The translations under genes and the position numbers were made by a program. A stretch of 64,000 nt of DNA from Candidatus Accumulibacter proximus. GTDB lineage: Bacteria > Pseudomonadota > Gammaproteobacteria > Burkholderiales > Rhodocyclaceae. Below are positions 33,297 to 42,457 of this stretch, piece by piece; positions within the stretch are counted from its first letter, which is position 1; each line of letters opens with the position of its first letter. The notes under the pieces were generated by a model. It did not search any database and was not told where the DNA came from. It saw only the letters and a list, made by a program, of their open reading frames with translations. The DNA is taken from assembly GCA_016709675.1 (NCBI GenBank), contig JADJMH010000001.1, forward strand, positions 124,001-188,000, given 5' to 3'.

Positions 33297-33789
33297 CCTC
33301 CCTGACGCCGACGCACAATGTGCCGAACTGGCGGAGCTGATCCGACCCCGACTGCAAGCGGACACGGTGCTGGTCGGCATCCACAGTGGCGGCGTCTGGG
33401 TGGCCAGGCGCCTGCGCGAGCTGCTGGGGCTGGCCAACGAAATCGGCCTGATCGACGTCTCTTTCTACCGCGACGACTACGGCGAAAGGGGCCTTCATGC
33501 GCGGGTCAAGCCGAGCTCGATTCCCTTTGACGTCGAAGGTCGGCCACTGATTCTGGTCGATGACGTGCTCTTCACCGGCCGGACGACGCGCGCGGCAATC
33601 AACGAATTGTTCGACTACGGACGTCCGGCCAGCATCCAGCTGGCCGTTCTGGCCGATCGGGGCCGGCGTCAGCTACCGATCTGCGCTGACTTCTGCCCCT
33701 GGCGAGTCGACCTCGACCCATCTCAGGAACTGATCCTCTCGGCGGAGGCCAACGGTCGCCTGCATTGGAGCGTGGCCGCGAGTGCATAA
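33268..33789 (+). CDS. pyrR: PyrR bifunctional pyrimidine regulator / uracil phosphoribosyltransferase
   Basis: From ATG 33268 the protein has 173 residues of the type-I PRTase fold: VLVGIHSGGVWVARRLRELL, LIDVSFYRDDYGERGLHARV, the PRPP loop LILVDDVLFTGRTTRAAINE and LFDYGRPASIQLAVLADRG. In proteobacteria it is usually encoded just before pyrB, as here, and may act as an enzyme rather than an attenuator-binding protein. No pyr attenuator is visible. ATG 33235 is an upstream alternative. It overlaps ruvX and the pyrB start (8 bp). Confidence 0.9.
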   Translation: MTAKTIAAIDLPDADAQCAELAELIRPRLQADTVLVGIHSGGVWVARRLRELLGLANEIGLIDVSFYRDDYGERGLHARVKPSSIPFDVEGRPLILVDDVLFTGRTTRAAINELFDYGRPASIQLAVLADRGRRQLPICADFCPWRVDLDPSQELILSAEANGRLHWSVAASA

Positions 33790-34741
33790 TCCACAACTCA
33801 ACACCAATGGCGAGCTGACCCACCTGCTATCGATCGAGGGCTTGCCCCGCGAAGTGATCAACCACATTCTCGACACCGCATCGAGCTTTCTCAAGGTGTC
33901 CCACCGCGACGTCAAGAAAGTGCCCTTGCTGCGCGGCAAGAGCGTCTTCAACGTCTTTTTCGAGAATTCGACGCGCACCCGCACCACCTTCGAGATCGCG
34001 GCCAAGCGTCTGTCCGCCGATGTGATCAACCTGGACGTCACCCGTTCCTCGACTGCCAAGGGCGAGACCCTGCTCGACACGGTGGACAACCTGGTCGCCA
34101 TGCACGCCGACATGTTCGTCGTCCGGCATGCCGCAAGCGGTGCGCCGCACCTGATCGCCGACCACCTGCGACGCCTCCGGCGGAACGACGTGCACGTGGT
34201 CAATGCCGGCGACGGACGTCACGCCCATCCGACGCAGGGCCTGCTCGACATGTACACCATCCGTCACTACAAGAAGGACTTCGCCAACCTGGTGGTGGCG
34301 ATAGTCGGCGATATCCTTCACTCACGCGTCGCCCGATCGGACATCCACGCGCTGACCACGCTCGGCGCCGCCGAGGTGCGCGCCGTTGGCCCGCAAACGT
34401 TGCTGCCAACAGCCGTCGAGAAAATGGGGGTGCGCGTCTGCCACGACCTGAGTGAGGGACTTCGCGATTGCGATGTGGTGATCATGCTGCGGCTGCAGAA
34501 CGAGCGCATGAATGGCGCGCTGCTGCCTTCGGCGCGCGAGTACTTCCGCTGTTACGGCCTGTCGCCGGCGATGCTGGCGCTGGCCAAGCCTGACGCCATC
34601 GTGATGCACCCGGGGCCAATGAATCGTGGCGTCGAGATCGACTCCAACGTCGCCGACGGACCGCAGGCGGTGATCCTGCCGCAGGTCACCTTCGGCATTG
34701 CCGTCCGCATGGCAGTCATGGGCATTCTGGCGGGGAACTGA
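33782..34741 (+). CDS. pyrB: Aspartate carbamoyltransferase catalytic subunit
   Basis: The 319-residue ATCase has the carbamoyl-phosphate loop FFENSTRTRTTFEIAAKRL, STAKGETLLDTVDNL, HPTQGLLDMYTI, the aspartate-side MLRLQNERM and C-terminal HPGPMNRGVEIDS. It makes carbamoyl-aspartate, the committed step of pyrimidine synthesis. It starts at GTG 33782, overlapping pyrR. It is followed after 3 bp by an inactive dihydroorotase homologue, typical of the class-A ATCase holoenzyme in which PyrB needs the PyrC' partner. Confidence 0.95.
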   Translation: MHNPQLNTNGELTHLLSIEGLPREVINHILDTASSFLKVSHRDVKKVPLLRGKSVFNVFFENSTRTRTTFEIAAKRLSADVINLDVTRSSTAKGETLLDTVDNLVAMHADMFVVRHAASGAPHLIADHLRRLRRNDVHVVNAGDGRHAHPTQGLLDMYTIRHYKKDFANLVVAIVGDILHSRVARSDIHALTTLGAAEVRAVGPQTLLPTAVEKMGVRVCHDLSEGLRDCDVVIMLRLQNERMNGALLPSAREYFRCYGLSPAMLALAKPDAIVMHPGPMNRGVEIDSNVADGPQAVILPQVTFGIAVRMAVMGILAGN

Positions 34742-34744
34742 GCC

Positions 34745-36121
34745 ATGAGCAAGCCACACCTCCATATCCGGAACGCCCGCCTGATCGATCCGAAAAACGG
34801 TCTTGATGCGCCGCTCGACCTGTTCGTTGCCGACGGCCGGATTGCCGCGATCGGCGAGCCGCCAGCAGGGTTTTCGCCGGAAAGAAGCATCAACGCGCTG
34901 GGCCTGATCGCCTGTCCCGGGCTCGTTGACCTATCCACTCGCCTCGGCGGCATCGAGCCCGAGCTCAGCGCCGCGGTCGCGGGTGGTGTGACTTCACTCG
35001 CCTGCCCACCCGACACCAAACCCCCACTCGACGAACCGGGGCTCGTCGAGCGCCTCGTCAGGCGAAGCGAGGCAACGGGGCTGGCGCGGGTCTATCCGAT
35101 CGGAGCGCTCACCGAAGACCTGGCCGGTCTGCGGCTCGCGGAAATGAACGGTCTGGCGCGCGCTGGGTGCATCGCCTTCTCCCAGGCCAAGCAGGCCATC
35201 GTCGACACCCAGTCGCTACTGCGTGCCATGCAGTATGCGGCGACCTTTGGTTACGCGGTCCACCTGCGACCGCAGGATGATTTTCTCGCCCGCGAGGGTG
35301 TCGCGCACGACGGCGAAGTCGCCGCACGGCTTGGGCTGACCGGCATCCCCGTGTCTGCCGAAACCGTGGCCATCGCCACCGCCTTGCAATTGGCCGGAGA
35401 AACCGGCGTCCGCCTGCACCTTGCCCGCCTTTCGTCCGCCGCCGGCGTCGACCTGATCCGGGCAGCCAGACGGTCTGGCGTGGTGGTCAGCTGTGACGTT
35501 GCGATCCATCACTTGCATCTTTCGGAACAGGATATCGGCTACTTCGACAGTAATTCGCGCTTCGACCCACCGCTGCGCTCAGCGCGCGACCGTGAGGCGC
35601 TGCGCGCCGCCGTCACCGAAGGGCTGGCAGCGATCTGTTCGGACCACACCCCGGTCGATGCCGATGGCAAGCAACTGCCGTTTGCCGAAGCCCGGCCCGG
35701 CGCCACCGCCCTCGAGCTCCTGCTGCCACTGACGCTGCAGTTGGCTGCAGAAGAGAATACACACGCCGCGAGGAATGATCTGCGGTGGGAACTGCATGCG
35801 AACGTCCCGGCGACCGCTGGCCATGATCCGGATTGGGACCTGGTCGGGGGCGGCCCCAATGCCTGGCATGAGGGGCGGCTGCCGCTGGCCACCGCACTTG
35901 CTCGCGTCACCTGTGACCCGGCGGCCATTCTTGGCATCGACGCAGGTTCGCTGAGCGTCGGCAGCGCTGCCGATGTCTGCCTGTTTGACCCCGACGAGGT
36001 CTGGCGCGCCACGCCAGACACCCTGCGCAGCCAGGGCAAGAACACACCGTTCGTGGGTTGCGAAGTCAGGGGCCGGGTACGCATGACGCTGGTCGGCGGA
36101 CGCATCGTCTTCGAGGCCTGA
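34745..36121 (+). CDS. Dihydroorotase-like PyrC' (non-catalytic ATCase partner)
   Basis: The 458-residue amidohydrolase-fold protein aligns with dihydroorotases from its N-terminal beta-sandwich (IRNARLIDPKNGLDAPLDLF) to LSVGSAADVCLFDPDE near the end. The metal-binding HxH of active enzymes (…PGxxDxHxH…) is replaced by CPGLVDLSTRLGG, so both first-shell histidines are missing. The later Asp-containing motif ICSDHTPVDADGKQLPFAEA remains. This is the pattern of PyrC', which supports PyrB structurally. It starts 3 bp after pyrB with the shared gene order pyrR-pyrB-pyrC'. Confidence 0.88.
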   Translation: MSKPHLHIRNARLIDPKNGLDAPLDLFVADGRIAAIGEPPAGFSPERSINALGLIACPGLVDLSTRLGGIEPELSAAVAGGVTSLACPPDTKPPLDEPGLVERLVRRSEATGLARVYPIGALTEDLAGLRLAEMNGLARAGCIAFSQAKQAIVDTQSLLRAMQYAATFGYAVHLRPQDDFLAREGVAHDGEVAARLGLTGIPVSAETVAIATALQLAGETGVRLHLARLSSAAGVDLIRAARRSGVVVSCDVAIHHLHLSEQDIGYFDSNSRFDPPLRSARDREALRAAVTEGLAAICSDHTPVDADGKQLPFAEARPGATALELLLPLTLQLAAEENTHAARNDLRWELHANVPATAGHDPDWDLVGGGPNAWHEGRLPLATALARVTCDPAAILGIDAGSLSVGSAADVCLFDPDEVWRATPDTLRSQGKNTPFVGCEVRGRVRMTLVGGRIVFEA

Positions 36122-36127
36122 ACCGGC

Positions 36128-36399
<272 letters not shown>

Positions 36400-36400
36400 C

Positions 36401-36443
36401 GTGATCGCGCCATCCGCTTCGCTTCGCGCAGCCACTCGAGCAC
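36401..36443 (-). pseudogene. Start of a YggU/DUF167-like gene, rest lost in the poly-G tract
   Basis: GTG 36443 lies 3 bases after the yggT stop. The minus strand reads VLEWLREA and, after a one-base shift, EADGAIT, then runs into poly-C. DUF167 (YggU) proteins begin with a W-L-R…DG…LT pattern and are about 100 residues. The space to the pyrC' stop (about 320 bp) fits one such gene convergent with pyrC'. Gene order yggS-proC-yggT-yggU is common. The identification rests on about 15 codons plus context. Confidence 0.45.
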
Positions 36444-36446
36444 GGC

Positions 36447-36989
36447 TCAGATGAACATCAGAACCAGTTGCGCGAGAACAATGGCAATCAACGGCGACAG
36501 GTCGATGCTACCGACCAGCGGCACGACCCGCTGGATTGGACGCAGGACAGGCCGGGTCAGCTGCGACAACGGCTGGCTCAAGGGCGAGTACGGACTGACC
36601 CACGACAGGATGGCCTGCACCAGCAGCGCGACGATCAGGAGGTAGATGCTGAGGCGCAAGGTGGCCAGCAGGCCGCGCCAGAGAAGCATCGGCAGCCAGG
36701 TGTCCGCCGCCCAGCCTTCGGCACCGCCGCGCAACAGCGACACCGCCAGAACGAAAATGACCTGCAGCAGGTAGGCCGGCAGGAGACTTGCCAGGTCAAT
36801 GCCGTACCAGCCGGGCAGGACCTTGCGCAGGGGCCTGACCAGCCAGTTGGTCAACTCGACGACGAAAGTGCCAATCTGATTGTTGAAGGAAACCCGGCAG
36901 GCCTGCATGTAGAAACGCAGGAGCAGCGCCACGGTCAGAAAAGCGGTCAGTACATCGAGCAGGAACAAGCTGGCCTGTGCGATCATCAA
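36447..36989 (-). CDS. YggT family membrane protein
   Basis: The 180-residue integral membrane protein consists of two YggT repeats: VLTAFLTVALLLRFYMQACR … LVRPLRKVLPGWYGIDLASL, and LSIYLLIVALLVQAILSWVS … LTRPVLRPIQRVVPLVGSID. Both repeats show the R-P-L/I-R…P motif before a hydrophobic helix. The function is not well defined; members are linked to osmotic or shape-related processes. It overlaps the proC stop by 4 bp and is the third gene of yggS-proC-yggT. Confidence 0.9.
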   Translation of the reverse strand: MMIAQASLFLLDVLTAFLTVALLLRFYMQACRVSFNNQIGTFVVELTNWLVRPLRKVLPGWYGIDLASLLPAYLLQVIFVLAVSLLRGGAEGWAADTWLPMLLWRGLLATLRLSIYLLIVALLVQAILSWVSPYSPLSQPLSQLTRPVLRPIQRVVPLVGSIDLSPLIAIVLAQLVLMFI

Positions 36990-37801
36990 CCGTCCTGGCC
37001 CAGCAATTCACCCAATTCACGGCCGCGGGTATTGGCGGCAAGTACCCCGGCGATGAAGCCTTCCTTGACGCAGCGCTCCTGCATCGTGCGCAGTGCCGCC
37101 TCGGTGGTCCCCCCCTTCGAGGTCACGCGCTCGCGCAGCACACTGGCCGCTTCACCTGACTGTGCAGCCAGCTTGGCGGCACCGAGCACGGTATCGATCG
37201 ACAACTGGCGGGCCTGCCCAGGCGTGATACCCAACTCGCCGGCCGCTTGCTGCAGGGCTTCAATGAACAGAAAGACGTAGGCCGGGCCACTGCCGGAGAT
37301 CGCGGTGACCGCGTCCATCTTCTCCTCGTCGGCAATCCATAAGGTACTGCCGACCGCCTGCAGGATACGCTCGGCCCCCAGGCGTTCGGCCATCGACACC
37401 GCGGCCATCGCACACAGACCGGTGACGCCACAACCAATCAGCGCCGGGGTATTGGGCATTGCGCGCACGATCTTGCCGTAGCCCCCCAGCCAGCGAGAAA
37501 CGTCGGCCAGCCGCAGGCCGGCTGCGATGCTGATGATCAGTTGCTGCTTGAGGTATGGCAACAGCGGCGAGCAGGCATCCCGCATCTGCTGCGGCTTGAC
37601 CGACAGCAACAGCGCATCACAGTCAAGCGCCTGCGCGCTCGGCACTTCATAACAGCGGACCCCGTAGGCCAGCCGCAGCTTGGCACGCCCCTGCGCACCG
37701 ACCTCGATGACCGCGATGTCGCTGGCTGCGAAACCGGTCTTCATCAGGCCGCCAATCAGTGCGTTGGCCATGTTGCCCCCGCCAAGGAAAGTGATCTTCA
37801 T
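36986..37801 (-). CDS. proC: Pyrroline-5-carboxylate reductase
   Basis: The 271-residue Rossmann enzyme starts MKITFLGGGNMANALIGGLM (GGGNMA dinucleotide loop). It continues with DALLLSVKPQQM, ISIAAGLRLADVSRWLGGYG, RAMPNTPALIGCGVTGLCA, TAISGSGPAYVFLFIEALQQ and a C-terminal VTSKGGTTEAALRTM motif, all diagnostic of ProC. It catalyses the last step of proline synthesis. It overlaps yggS and yggT by 4 bp on each side. Confidence 0.95.
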   Translation of the reverse strand: MKITFLGGGNMANALIGGLMKTGFAASDIAVIEVGAQGRAKLRLAYGVRCYEVPSAQALDCDALLLSVKPQQMRDACSPLLPYLKQQLIISIAAGLRLADVSRWLGGYGKIVRAMPNTPALIGCGVTGLCAMAAVSMAERLGAERILQAVGSTLWIADEEKMDAVTAISGSGPAYVFLFIEALQQAAGELGITPGQARQLSIDTVLGAAKLAAQSGEAASVLRERVTSKGGTTEAALRTMQERCVKEGFIAGVLAANTRGRELGELLGQDG

Positions 37802-38481
37802 CTTCTCTCACCAAAAATTGCGGTGCCGATACGCACCAGCGTCGCCCCTTCGGCAATGGCTGCTTCAAGATCATGCGACATGCCCATCGAAAGAGTATCC
37901 AGCAACAAGCCATCGGCCTGCAATTGCTCGGAAAGTTCCCGCAAACCGCGAAAAGGGCCGCGCTGCACCATGTAGTCATCGCTCGGCGCCGGGATAGCCA
38001 TCAGCCCACGCAGCCGCAGCCGCGGCAGCCGGGCCACCGCATGCGCCAGTGCTGGCACGGCGGCAGGCGAAACGCCGCCCTTGCTGGCTTCGTTGCTGAC
38101 ATTCACCTGCAGACAGACCGACAGCGGTGGCAGGGTCGCTGGCCGTTGTTCGGCAAGGCGCTGGGCAATTCGTAGTTGATCGATTGAATGCACCCAGTCG
38201 AAAGCCTCGGCAACCGAGCGCGTCTTGTTGGCCTGCAGCGAACCGATGAAATGCCAGTCAAGCCCCAGCACCCGCAACTCGGTAATCTTCGCCAGTCCCT
38301 CCTGCACATAGCTTTCGCCAAAAGCGCGCTGGCCGGCAGCTGCCAGCTCACGCAAGGCCGCCGCCGGCCAGGTCTTGCTCACCGCGAGCAGGCCAACATC
38401 AGCCGGGTCACGGCCGTACCGCCGCGCGGCGCCGGCGATGCGGGCGAGAACGGCTTGCAGCTTGGCAGGGAGTGTGGTCAT
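37798..38481 (-). CDS. YggS/PROSC pyridoxal-phosphate homeostasis protein
   Basis: The 227-residue alanine-racemase-like TIM barrel carries VGLLAVSKTWPAAALRELAA (PLP Lys), QRAFGESYVQEGLAKITEL, WHFIGSLQANKTRSVAEAFD, SIDQLRIAQRLAEQ, VNVSNEASKGG and LSMGMSHDLEAAIAEGATLV followed by RIGTAIFG. It binds PLP and keeps free PLP balanced, with no known catalytic turnover. It is the first gene of yggS-proC-yggT and diverges from pilT (68-bp shared upstream region). Confidence 0.93.
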   Translation of the reverse strand: MTTLPAKLQAVLARIAGAARRYGRDPADVGLLAVSKTWPAAALRELAAAGQRAFGESYVQEGLAKITELRVLGLDWHFIGSLQANKTRSVAEAFDWVHSIDQLRIAQRLAEQRPATLPPLSVCLQVNVSNEASKGGVSPAAVPALAHAVARLPRLRLRGLMAIPAPSDDYMVQRGPFRGLRELSEQLQADGLLLDTLSMGMSHDLEAAIAEGATLVRIGTAIFGERR

Positions 38482-38549
38482 AATCGAGCGTTGCGCGGAT
38501 TTCAGGAGTATAGCACCGCGCCCTGCCTGTCGCCCAAGGACCGAACCGG

Positions 38550-39596
38550 ATGGACATCACCGAACTGCTGGCTTTCAGTGTCAAGAACAAGGCCTCCGAC
38601 CTCCACCTGTCGGCGGGGCTGCCACCGATCATCCGGGTGCACGGCGATGTACGGCGAATCAACCTGCCGGCCATGGAGCACAAGGACGTGCACGCCATGG
38701 TGTACGACATCATGAGCGACAGCCAGCGCAAGCAATATGAAGATACGCGTGAGTGCGATTTCTCGTTCGAAATTCCCAATCTGGCGCGTTTTCGCGTCAA
38801 CGCCTTCGTCCAGAATCGAGGCGCCGGGGCGGTATTCCGGACCATTCCATCGAAGGTCCTGACGCTTGAAGAACTCAACTGCCCCAGGATCTTCAAGGAC
38901 ATCTCCGACTATCCACGCGGCATCGTTCTGGTCACCGGGCCGACCGGCTCAGGCAAGTCGACCACCCTGGCGGCAATGATCAATCACGTGAACGAGAATG
39001 CCTACAGCCACATTCTCACCGTCGAGGATCCGATCGAGTTTGTTCACCAGCCGAAGAAATGCCTGATCAACCAACGCGAAATCGGTCCCCATACCCTGTC
39101 ATTCCAGAATGCGCTGCGCTCTGCGCTGCGTGAGGACCCGGACGTGATCCTGGTCGGCGAGATGCGCGACCTGGAAACCATCCGCCTGGCCCTCACTGGC
39201 GCCGAGACCGGCCACCTGGTCTTCGCCACCCTGCATACCTCGAGCGCTGCCAAGACAATCGACCGCATCATCGATGTCTTCCCGGCGGCGGAAAAGGAAA
39301 TGGTCCGATCAATGCTCTCCGAATCGCTGCGCGCGGTGATCTCACAAACCCTGCTCAAGACCAAGGACGGACAGGGACGGGTCGCCGCCTACGAGATCCT
39401 GATCGGGACGCCGGCGATTCGCAACCTGATCCGCGAAAACAAGGTTGCACAGATGTATTCCTCGCTCCAGACCGGGCAGCAGTTCGGCATGCAGACGCTC
39501 GATCAGTGCCTGATCGAACTGGTCAAGCGCAATATCGTCTCGGCGCCCGAAGCGCGCGCCAAGGCCGCCAACAAAGATGCCTTCGCCGGCGTTTGA
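38550..39596 (+). CDS. pilT: Type IV pilus retraction ATPase PilT
   Basis: The 348-residue secretion-ATPase starts MDITELLAFSVKNKASDLHL. It has Walker A GPTGSGKSTTLAAMINHVNE, an Asp-box with ILTVEDPIEFVHQPKK, Walker B DPDVILVGEMRDLETIRLAL, the His-box TGHLVFATLHTSSAAKTIDR and the PilT C-terminal AIRNLIRE motif. It powers pilus retraction and thus twitching. It is followed 27 bp later by pilU. Control likely comes from the shared 68-bp region with yggS, although no promoter is obvious. Confidence 0.96.
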   Translation: MDITELLAFSVKNKASDLHLSAGLPPIIRVHGDVRRINLPAMEHKDVHAMVYDIMSDSQRKQYEDTRECDFSFEIPNLARFRVNAFVQNRGAGAVFRTIPSKVLTLEELNCPRIFKDISDYPRGIVLVTGPTGSGKSTTLAAMINHVNENAYSHILTVEDPIEFVHQPKKCLINQREIGPHTLSFQNALRSALREDPDVILVGEMRDLETIRLALTGAETGHLVFATLHTSSAAKTIDRIIDVFPAAEKEMVRSMLSESLRAVISQTLLKTKDGQGRVAAYEILIGTPAIRNLIRENKVAQMYSSLQTGQQFGMQTLDQCLIELVKRNIVSAPEARAKAANKDAFAGV

Positions 39597-39623
39597 GCCA
39601 GGCTTGCGAAGAGGAGAACCCGG

Positions 39624-40760
39624 GTGGAAAATGATCAGGCACTGAAATTCATGCACGAGCTGCTGCGTCTGATGATGCAGAAGAACGGCTCCGACCTCTT
39701 CATCACCGCCAACTTTCCGCCGGCGATCAAGGTCGACGGCAAGGTGGTGCCGGTTTCCAACCAGACGCTCCTGCCGCAGCACTCCGCCGAACTCGCGCGC
39801 TCGATCATGAACGACCGTCAGGCCTCCGATTTCGAGGCCACCAAGGAATGCAACTTCGCCATCTCGCCCTCGGGCATCGGCCGCTTTCGCGTCAATGCGC
39901 TGGTCCAGCAGGGACGGGTCGCCGTCGTCTGCCGCACGATCAACCTGGTGGTGCCGACACTCGACGAACTCGGCTTGCCGCCGGTGCTCAAGGACATCGC
40001 GATGACCTTGCGCGGCCTGGTCATTTTTGTCGGCGGCACCGGCACCGGCAAGACCACCTCGCTGGCAGCGCTGGTTGACCACCGCAACCGCAATAGTCAG
40101 GGTCACATCATCACCATCGAAGACCCGATCGAATTCGTGCACGAGCACAAGAAATCGATCGTCACCCAGCGCGAGATCGGCGTCGATACCGACAGCTGGG
40201 AAGTCGCTCTGAAGAACACCCTGCGCCAGGCACCGAACGTGATCATGATGGGAGAAATCCGGGATCGCAAGACCATGGACTACGCCATCGCCTTTGCCGA
40301 GACCGGGCACCTCGCGCTCGCCACGCTGCATGCCAACAGCAGCAACCAGGCGATCGACCGGATCATCAACTTCTTCCCCGAGGACCGCCGCCACCAGTTG
40401 CTGATGGACCTCTCGCTCAACCTGCGGGCACTGGTCTCACAGCGCCTGCTGGCGAAGAAGGACGGCAAGGGACGGGTGCCGGCAATCGAGATCCTGCTCA
40501 ACTCGCCCTTGATATCCGACCTGATCTTCAAAGGCCAGGTCAATGAAATCAAGGACGTGATGAAGCGCTCGCGCGAACTGGGCATGCAGACCTTCGACCA
40601 GGCGCTGTTCGATCTCTACGAGGCCGGCCAGATCACCTACGCCGATGCCTTGCGCAACGCTGACTCGCTCAACGACCTGCGACTGCAGATCAAGCTGCAT
40701 GGCAAGGAAGCGAAGGACCGGGATCTGACCGCCGGCCTGGGTCACATGGAAATCATCTAG
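39624..40760 (+). CDS. pilU: PilT-dependent retraction ATPase PilU
   Basis: The 378-residue PilT paralogue has MHELLRLMMQKNGSDLFITA, Walker A VGGTGTGKTTSLAALVDHRN, TIEDPIEFVHEHKKSIVTQR, Walker B VIMMGEIRDRKTMDY and LALATLHANSSNQAIDRIIN. PilU assists PilT during high-load retraction. The start is GTG 39624 after gaggagaaccc. It has the PilU-type C-terminal extension (RNADSLNDLRLQIKLHGKEA). Confidence 0.95.
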   Translation: MENDQALKFMHELLRLMMQKNGSDLFITANFPPAIKVDGKVVPVSNQTLLPQHSAELARSIMNDRQASDFEATKECNFAISPSGIGRFRVNALVQQGRVAVVCRTINLVVPTLDELGLPPVLKDIAMTLRGLVIFVGGTGTGKTTSLAALVDHRNRNSQGHIITIEDPIEFVHEHKKSIVTQREIGVDTDSWEVALKNTLRQAPNVIMMGEIRDRKTMDYAIAFAETGHLALATLHANSSNQAIDRIINFFPEDRRHQLLMDLSLNLRALVSQRLLAKKDGKGRVPAIEILLNSPLISDLIFKGQVNEIKDVMKRSRELGMQTFDQALFDLYEAGQITYADALRNADSLNDLRLQIKLHGKEAKDRDLTAGLGHMEII

Positions 40761-40896
40761 CCGCGTTTCCCAATTGACGCCCATCCGCCGCGGCCCAGGG
40801 TTGCGCTGCTGGCGCCTGTCCGCCCGTCCTTTTCCCCCGCCTGAACCGGGCTGCCAGTGACCGCCGCTTCCCCGTTTACCGCCGGACAGGGGCGCA
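40761..40896. other. Convergent spacer after pilU; nothing recognised
   Basis: The 136-bp GC-rich gap lies between the ends of pilU and a convergent TonB-like gene. No terminator hairpin with a T-run is visible on either strand. Confidence 0.5.
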
Positions 40897-41691
40897 CTAG
40901 CGAAGCGATGCGGCGCTGCCGGAGCGGCGCATCGGGCGAGCGTCCGGTCGCTCGGTCGAAGTGCTGCTGCCGGTTTCAGTGTCGGCGCAGCCGCCGCTTT
41001 CGGCGTCATCAAAACAGACCTCGAAACGCGTCTGACTGTTCACTGCCACGCCCTCAATCTCGCCCGGACGAAAGCGCAGGTTGGCAAAGGCGGCAACCGC
41101 CGCTTCGTCGAAAACCGTCGGCAGATCGCTGCTGAGCACTTCGATTCCCTCGACCGCACCGCTGACACCCAGGAACACCCGCAACTGCACCCTGCCGCGA
41201 CCGGTCCAGGCACTGCTCAGTCCATCCGGGAACTGCAATCGCGGCGCGTCCACCAGGACTGGCGGCACCGTCAGCTCGGCACGCGAGAAATACCAGCCAG
41301 CCAGCGGCGCATTGACCACCAGCGGCGCCAGCAGGTACGGCGGGATCTGGGCTGCCAGCCGACGCTGGCCCCGCGCCGCGACCAGCGCCGCAGCGTCCGG
41401 CGAACCCGCGGCGTGTGCGGCGGCCGGGCGACCCTGCAAACCCACCGCATCCTCCGCGCCCGACACGGTCGGCAAACTGGCCAGCGACGGCCCCTGGCCG
41501 CGAGCACCCCGCAGGGTCGCCGCCAATGCCGCCCGCCCAGCCACCGCCTCGCCGGCGCTGTCGGGGGTTCGCAACGGGACCGCCGACACCAGCAGATGCA
41601 GCCACAGCGACACCAGCAGCGCCCAGAGCAACCGCTCCCGCTGTCGCTGCGCCGCTGAAGTGCCAGAGTAGACCGCTGTCGAGAGAGTCAT
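40897..41691 (-). CDS. TonB-like energy-transducer/periplasmic protein
   Basis: From ATG 41691 the protein has 264 residues. It comprises a short cytoplasmic tail, one N-terminal membrane helix (RLLWALLVSLWLHLLVSAVP), a low-complexity Ala/Arg-rich periplasmic stretch and a C-terminal TonB-type fold (GRVQLRVFLGVSGAVEGIEV … FANLRFRPGEIEGVAVNSQT). The W-L-H in the membrane helix is typical of TonB proteins. No exbB or exbD lies near it. It could deliver energy to an outer-membrane receptor or be a structural TonB-C protein. The upstream ATG at 41787 would add an unlikely extension. Confidence 0.65.
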   Translation of the reverse strand: MTLSTAVYSGTSAAQRQRERLLWALLVSLWLHLLVSAVPLRTPDSAGEAVAGRAALAATLRGARGQGPSLASLPTVSGAEDAVGLQGRPAAAHAAGSPDAAALVAARGQRRLAAQIPPYLLAPLVVNAPLAGWYFSRAELTVPPVLVDAPRLQFPDGLSSAWTGRGRVQLRVFLGVSGAVEGIEVLSSDLPTVFDEAAVAAFANLRFRPGEIEGVAVNSQTRFEVCFDDAESGGCADTETGSSTSTERPDARPMRRSGSAASLR

Positions 41692-41977
41692 TGTTTGCGA
41701 GGACGATGCCGCACCCGGCCGAAACTGGATTCTACCGCCCGGCACCGCAGAGGCCCCGCCACTCATCCGCCACAGTGTGCCGTACATCGTCCGCTGCTTG
41801 CCCTGGCGCCACCCTCGTCTATCATTCGATCAGTCGCCGTCACGCTTTGAACGATGATTCCCCTTGCCCCTTGGGGTCAGGGGAATCCTGTGGAATGAAA
41901 TGCCGTCTGCGCCATCCTCCCCGCCTCCGCCTCCCCCTTCCCCGTCTGGCGGCAGGCAAGCGCCGTCAAGGAATGCC
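41692..41977. other. Divergent intergenic region upstream of the minor-pilin operon
   Basis: These 286 bp separate the TonB-like gene (minus) from pilE (plus) and must contain the promoter of the pilE-fimT-pilV-pilW-pilX-pilY1 operon. A pyrimidine-rich run lies about 40-60 bp before pilE. I could not place a promoter confidently. Confidence 0.4.
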
Positions 41978-42457
41978 ATGAGAAAACTCAGCCCTCTGCC
42001 CGGAAGCTGCGGCTTCACTCTCATCGAACTGCTGATCGTCATCGCGCTGATCGGGATCCTGCTGGCCATCGGCGTGCCGAATTACCAGGAGTACATCCTT
42101 CGCAGCAAGTTGACTGACGCCAGCAGCTCGCTGTCACAACTGCGGGTCACGCTGGAACAGTATTTCCAGGACAACCGGAGTTACGACGCGAATCCAGCCG
42201 CCGTCACCGGCAATTGTCACCAGAACGTGATCGACGTGATGAACCGTCTCAACAGCCGGTATTTCACCTATGCCTGCACCGCGGACAATGCCGGACAGAC
42301 TTTTGTGATCACTGCAACGGGCATCGCGGCAGGCGGCACCGAATCCTTCACCTACACGATTGACCAAGCCAACAACCGCCGAACGACTAGCCTGCCTGCA
42401 GGCCGGGGCAACACGCCCGCAAACTGCTGGCTGACTGCGAAGGGGCAGACGTGCTGA
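41978..42457 (+). CDS. pilE: Type IV pilin PilE-like (minor pilin)
   Basis: The 159-residue prepilin has a short leader ending in glycine, then FTLIELLIVIALIGILLAIG (Phe+1, Glu+5) as the membrane/assembly helix, NYQEYILRSKLTDASSSLSQ, and a globular tail with a C-terminal Cys pair (ANCWLTAKGQTC). The prepilin peptidase site is G|FTLIE. As first gene of the minor-pilin operon it likely helps prime pilus assembly. ATG 41978 was chosen because the longer frame from 41864 adds a non-leader sequence. fimT begins 7 bp before its end. Confidence 0.88.
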   Translation: MRKLSPLPGSCGFTLIELLIVIALIGILLAIGVPNYQEYILRSKLTDASSSLSQLRVTLEQYFQDNRSYDANPAAVTGNCHQNVIDVMNRLNSRYFTYACTADNAGQTFVITATGIAAGGTESFTYTIDQANNRRTTSLPAGRGNTPANCWLTAKGQTC

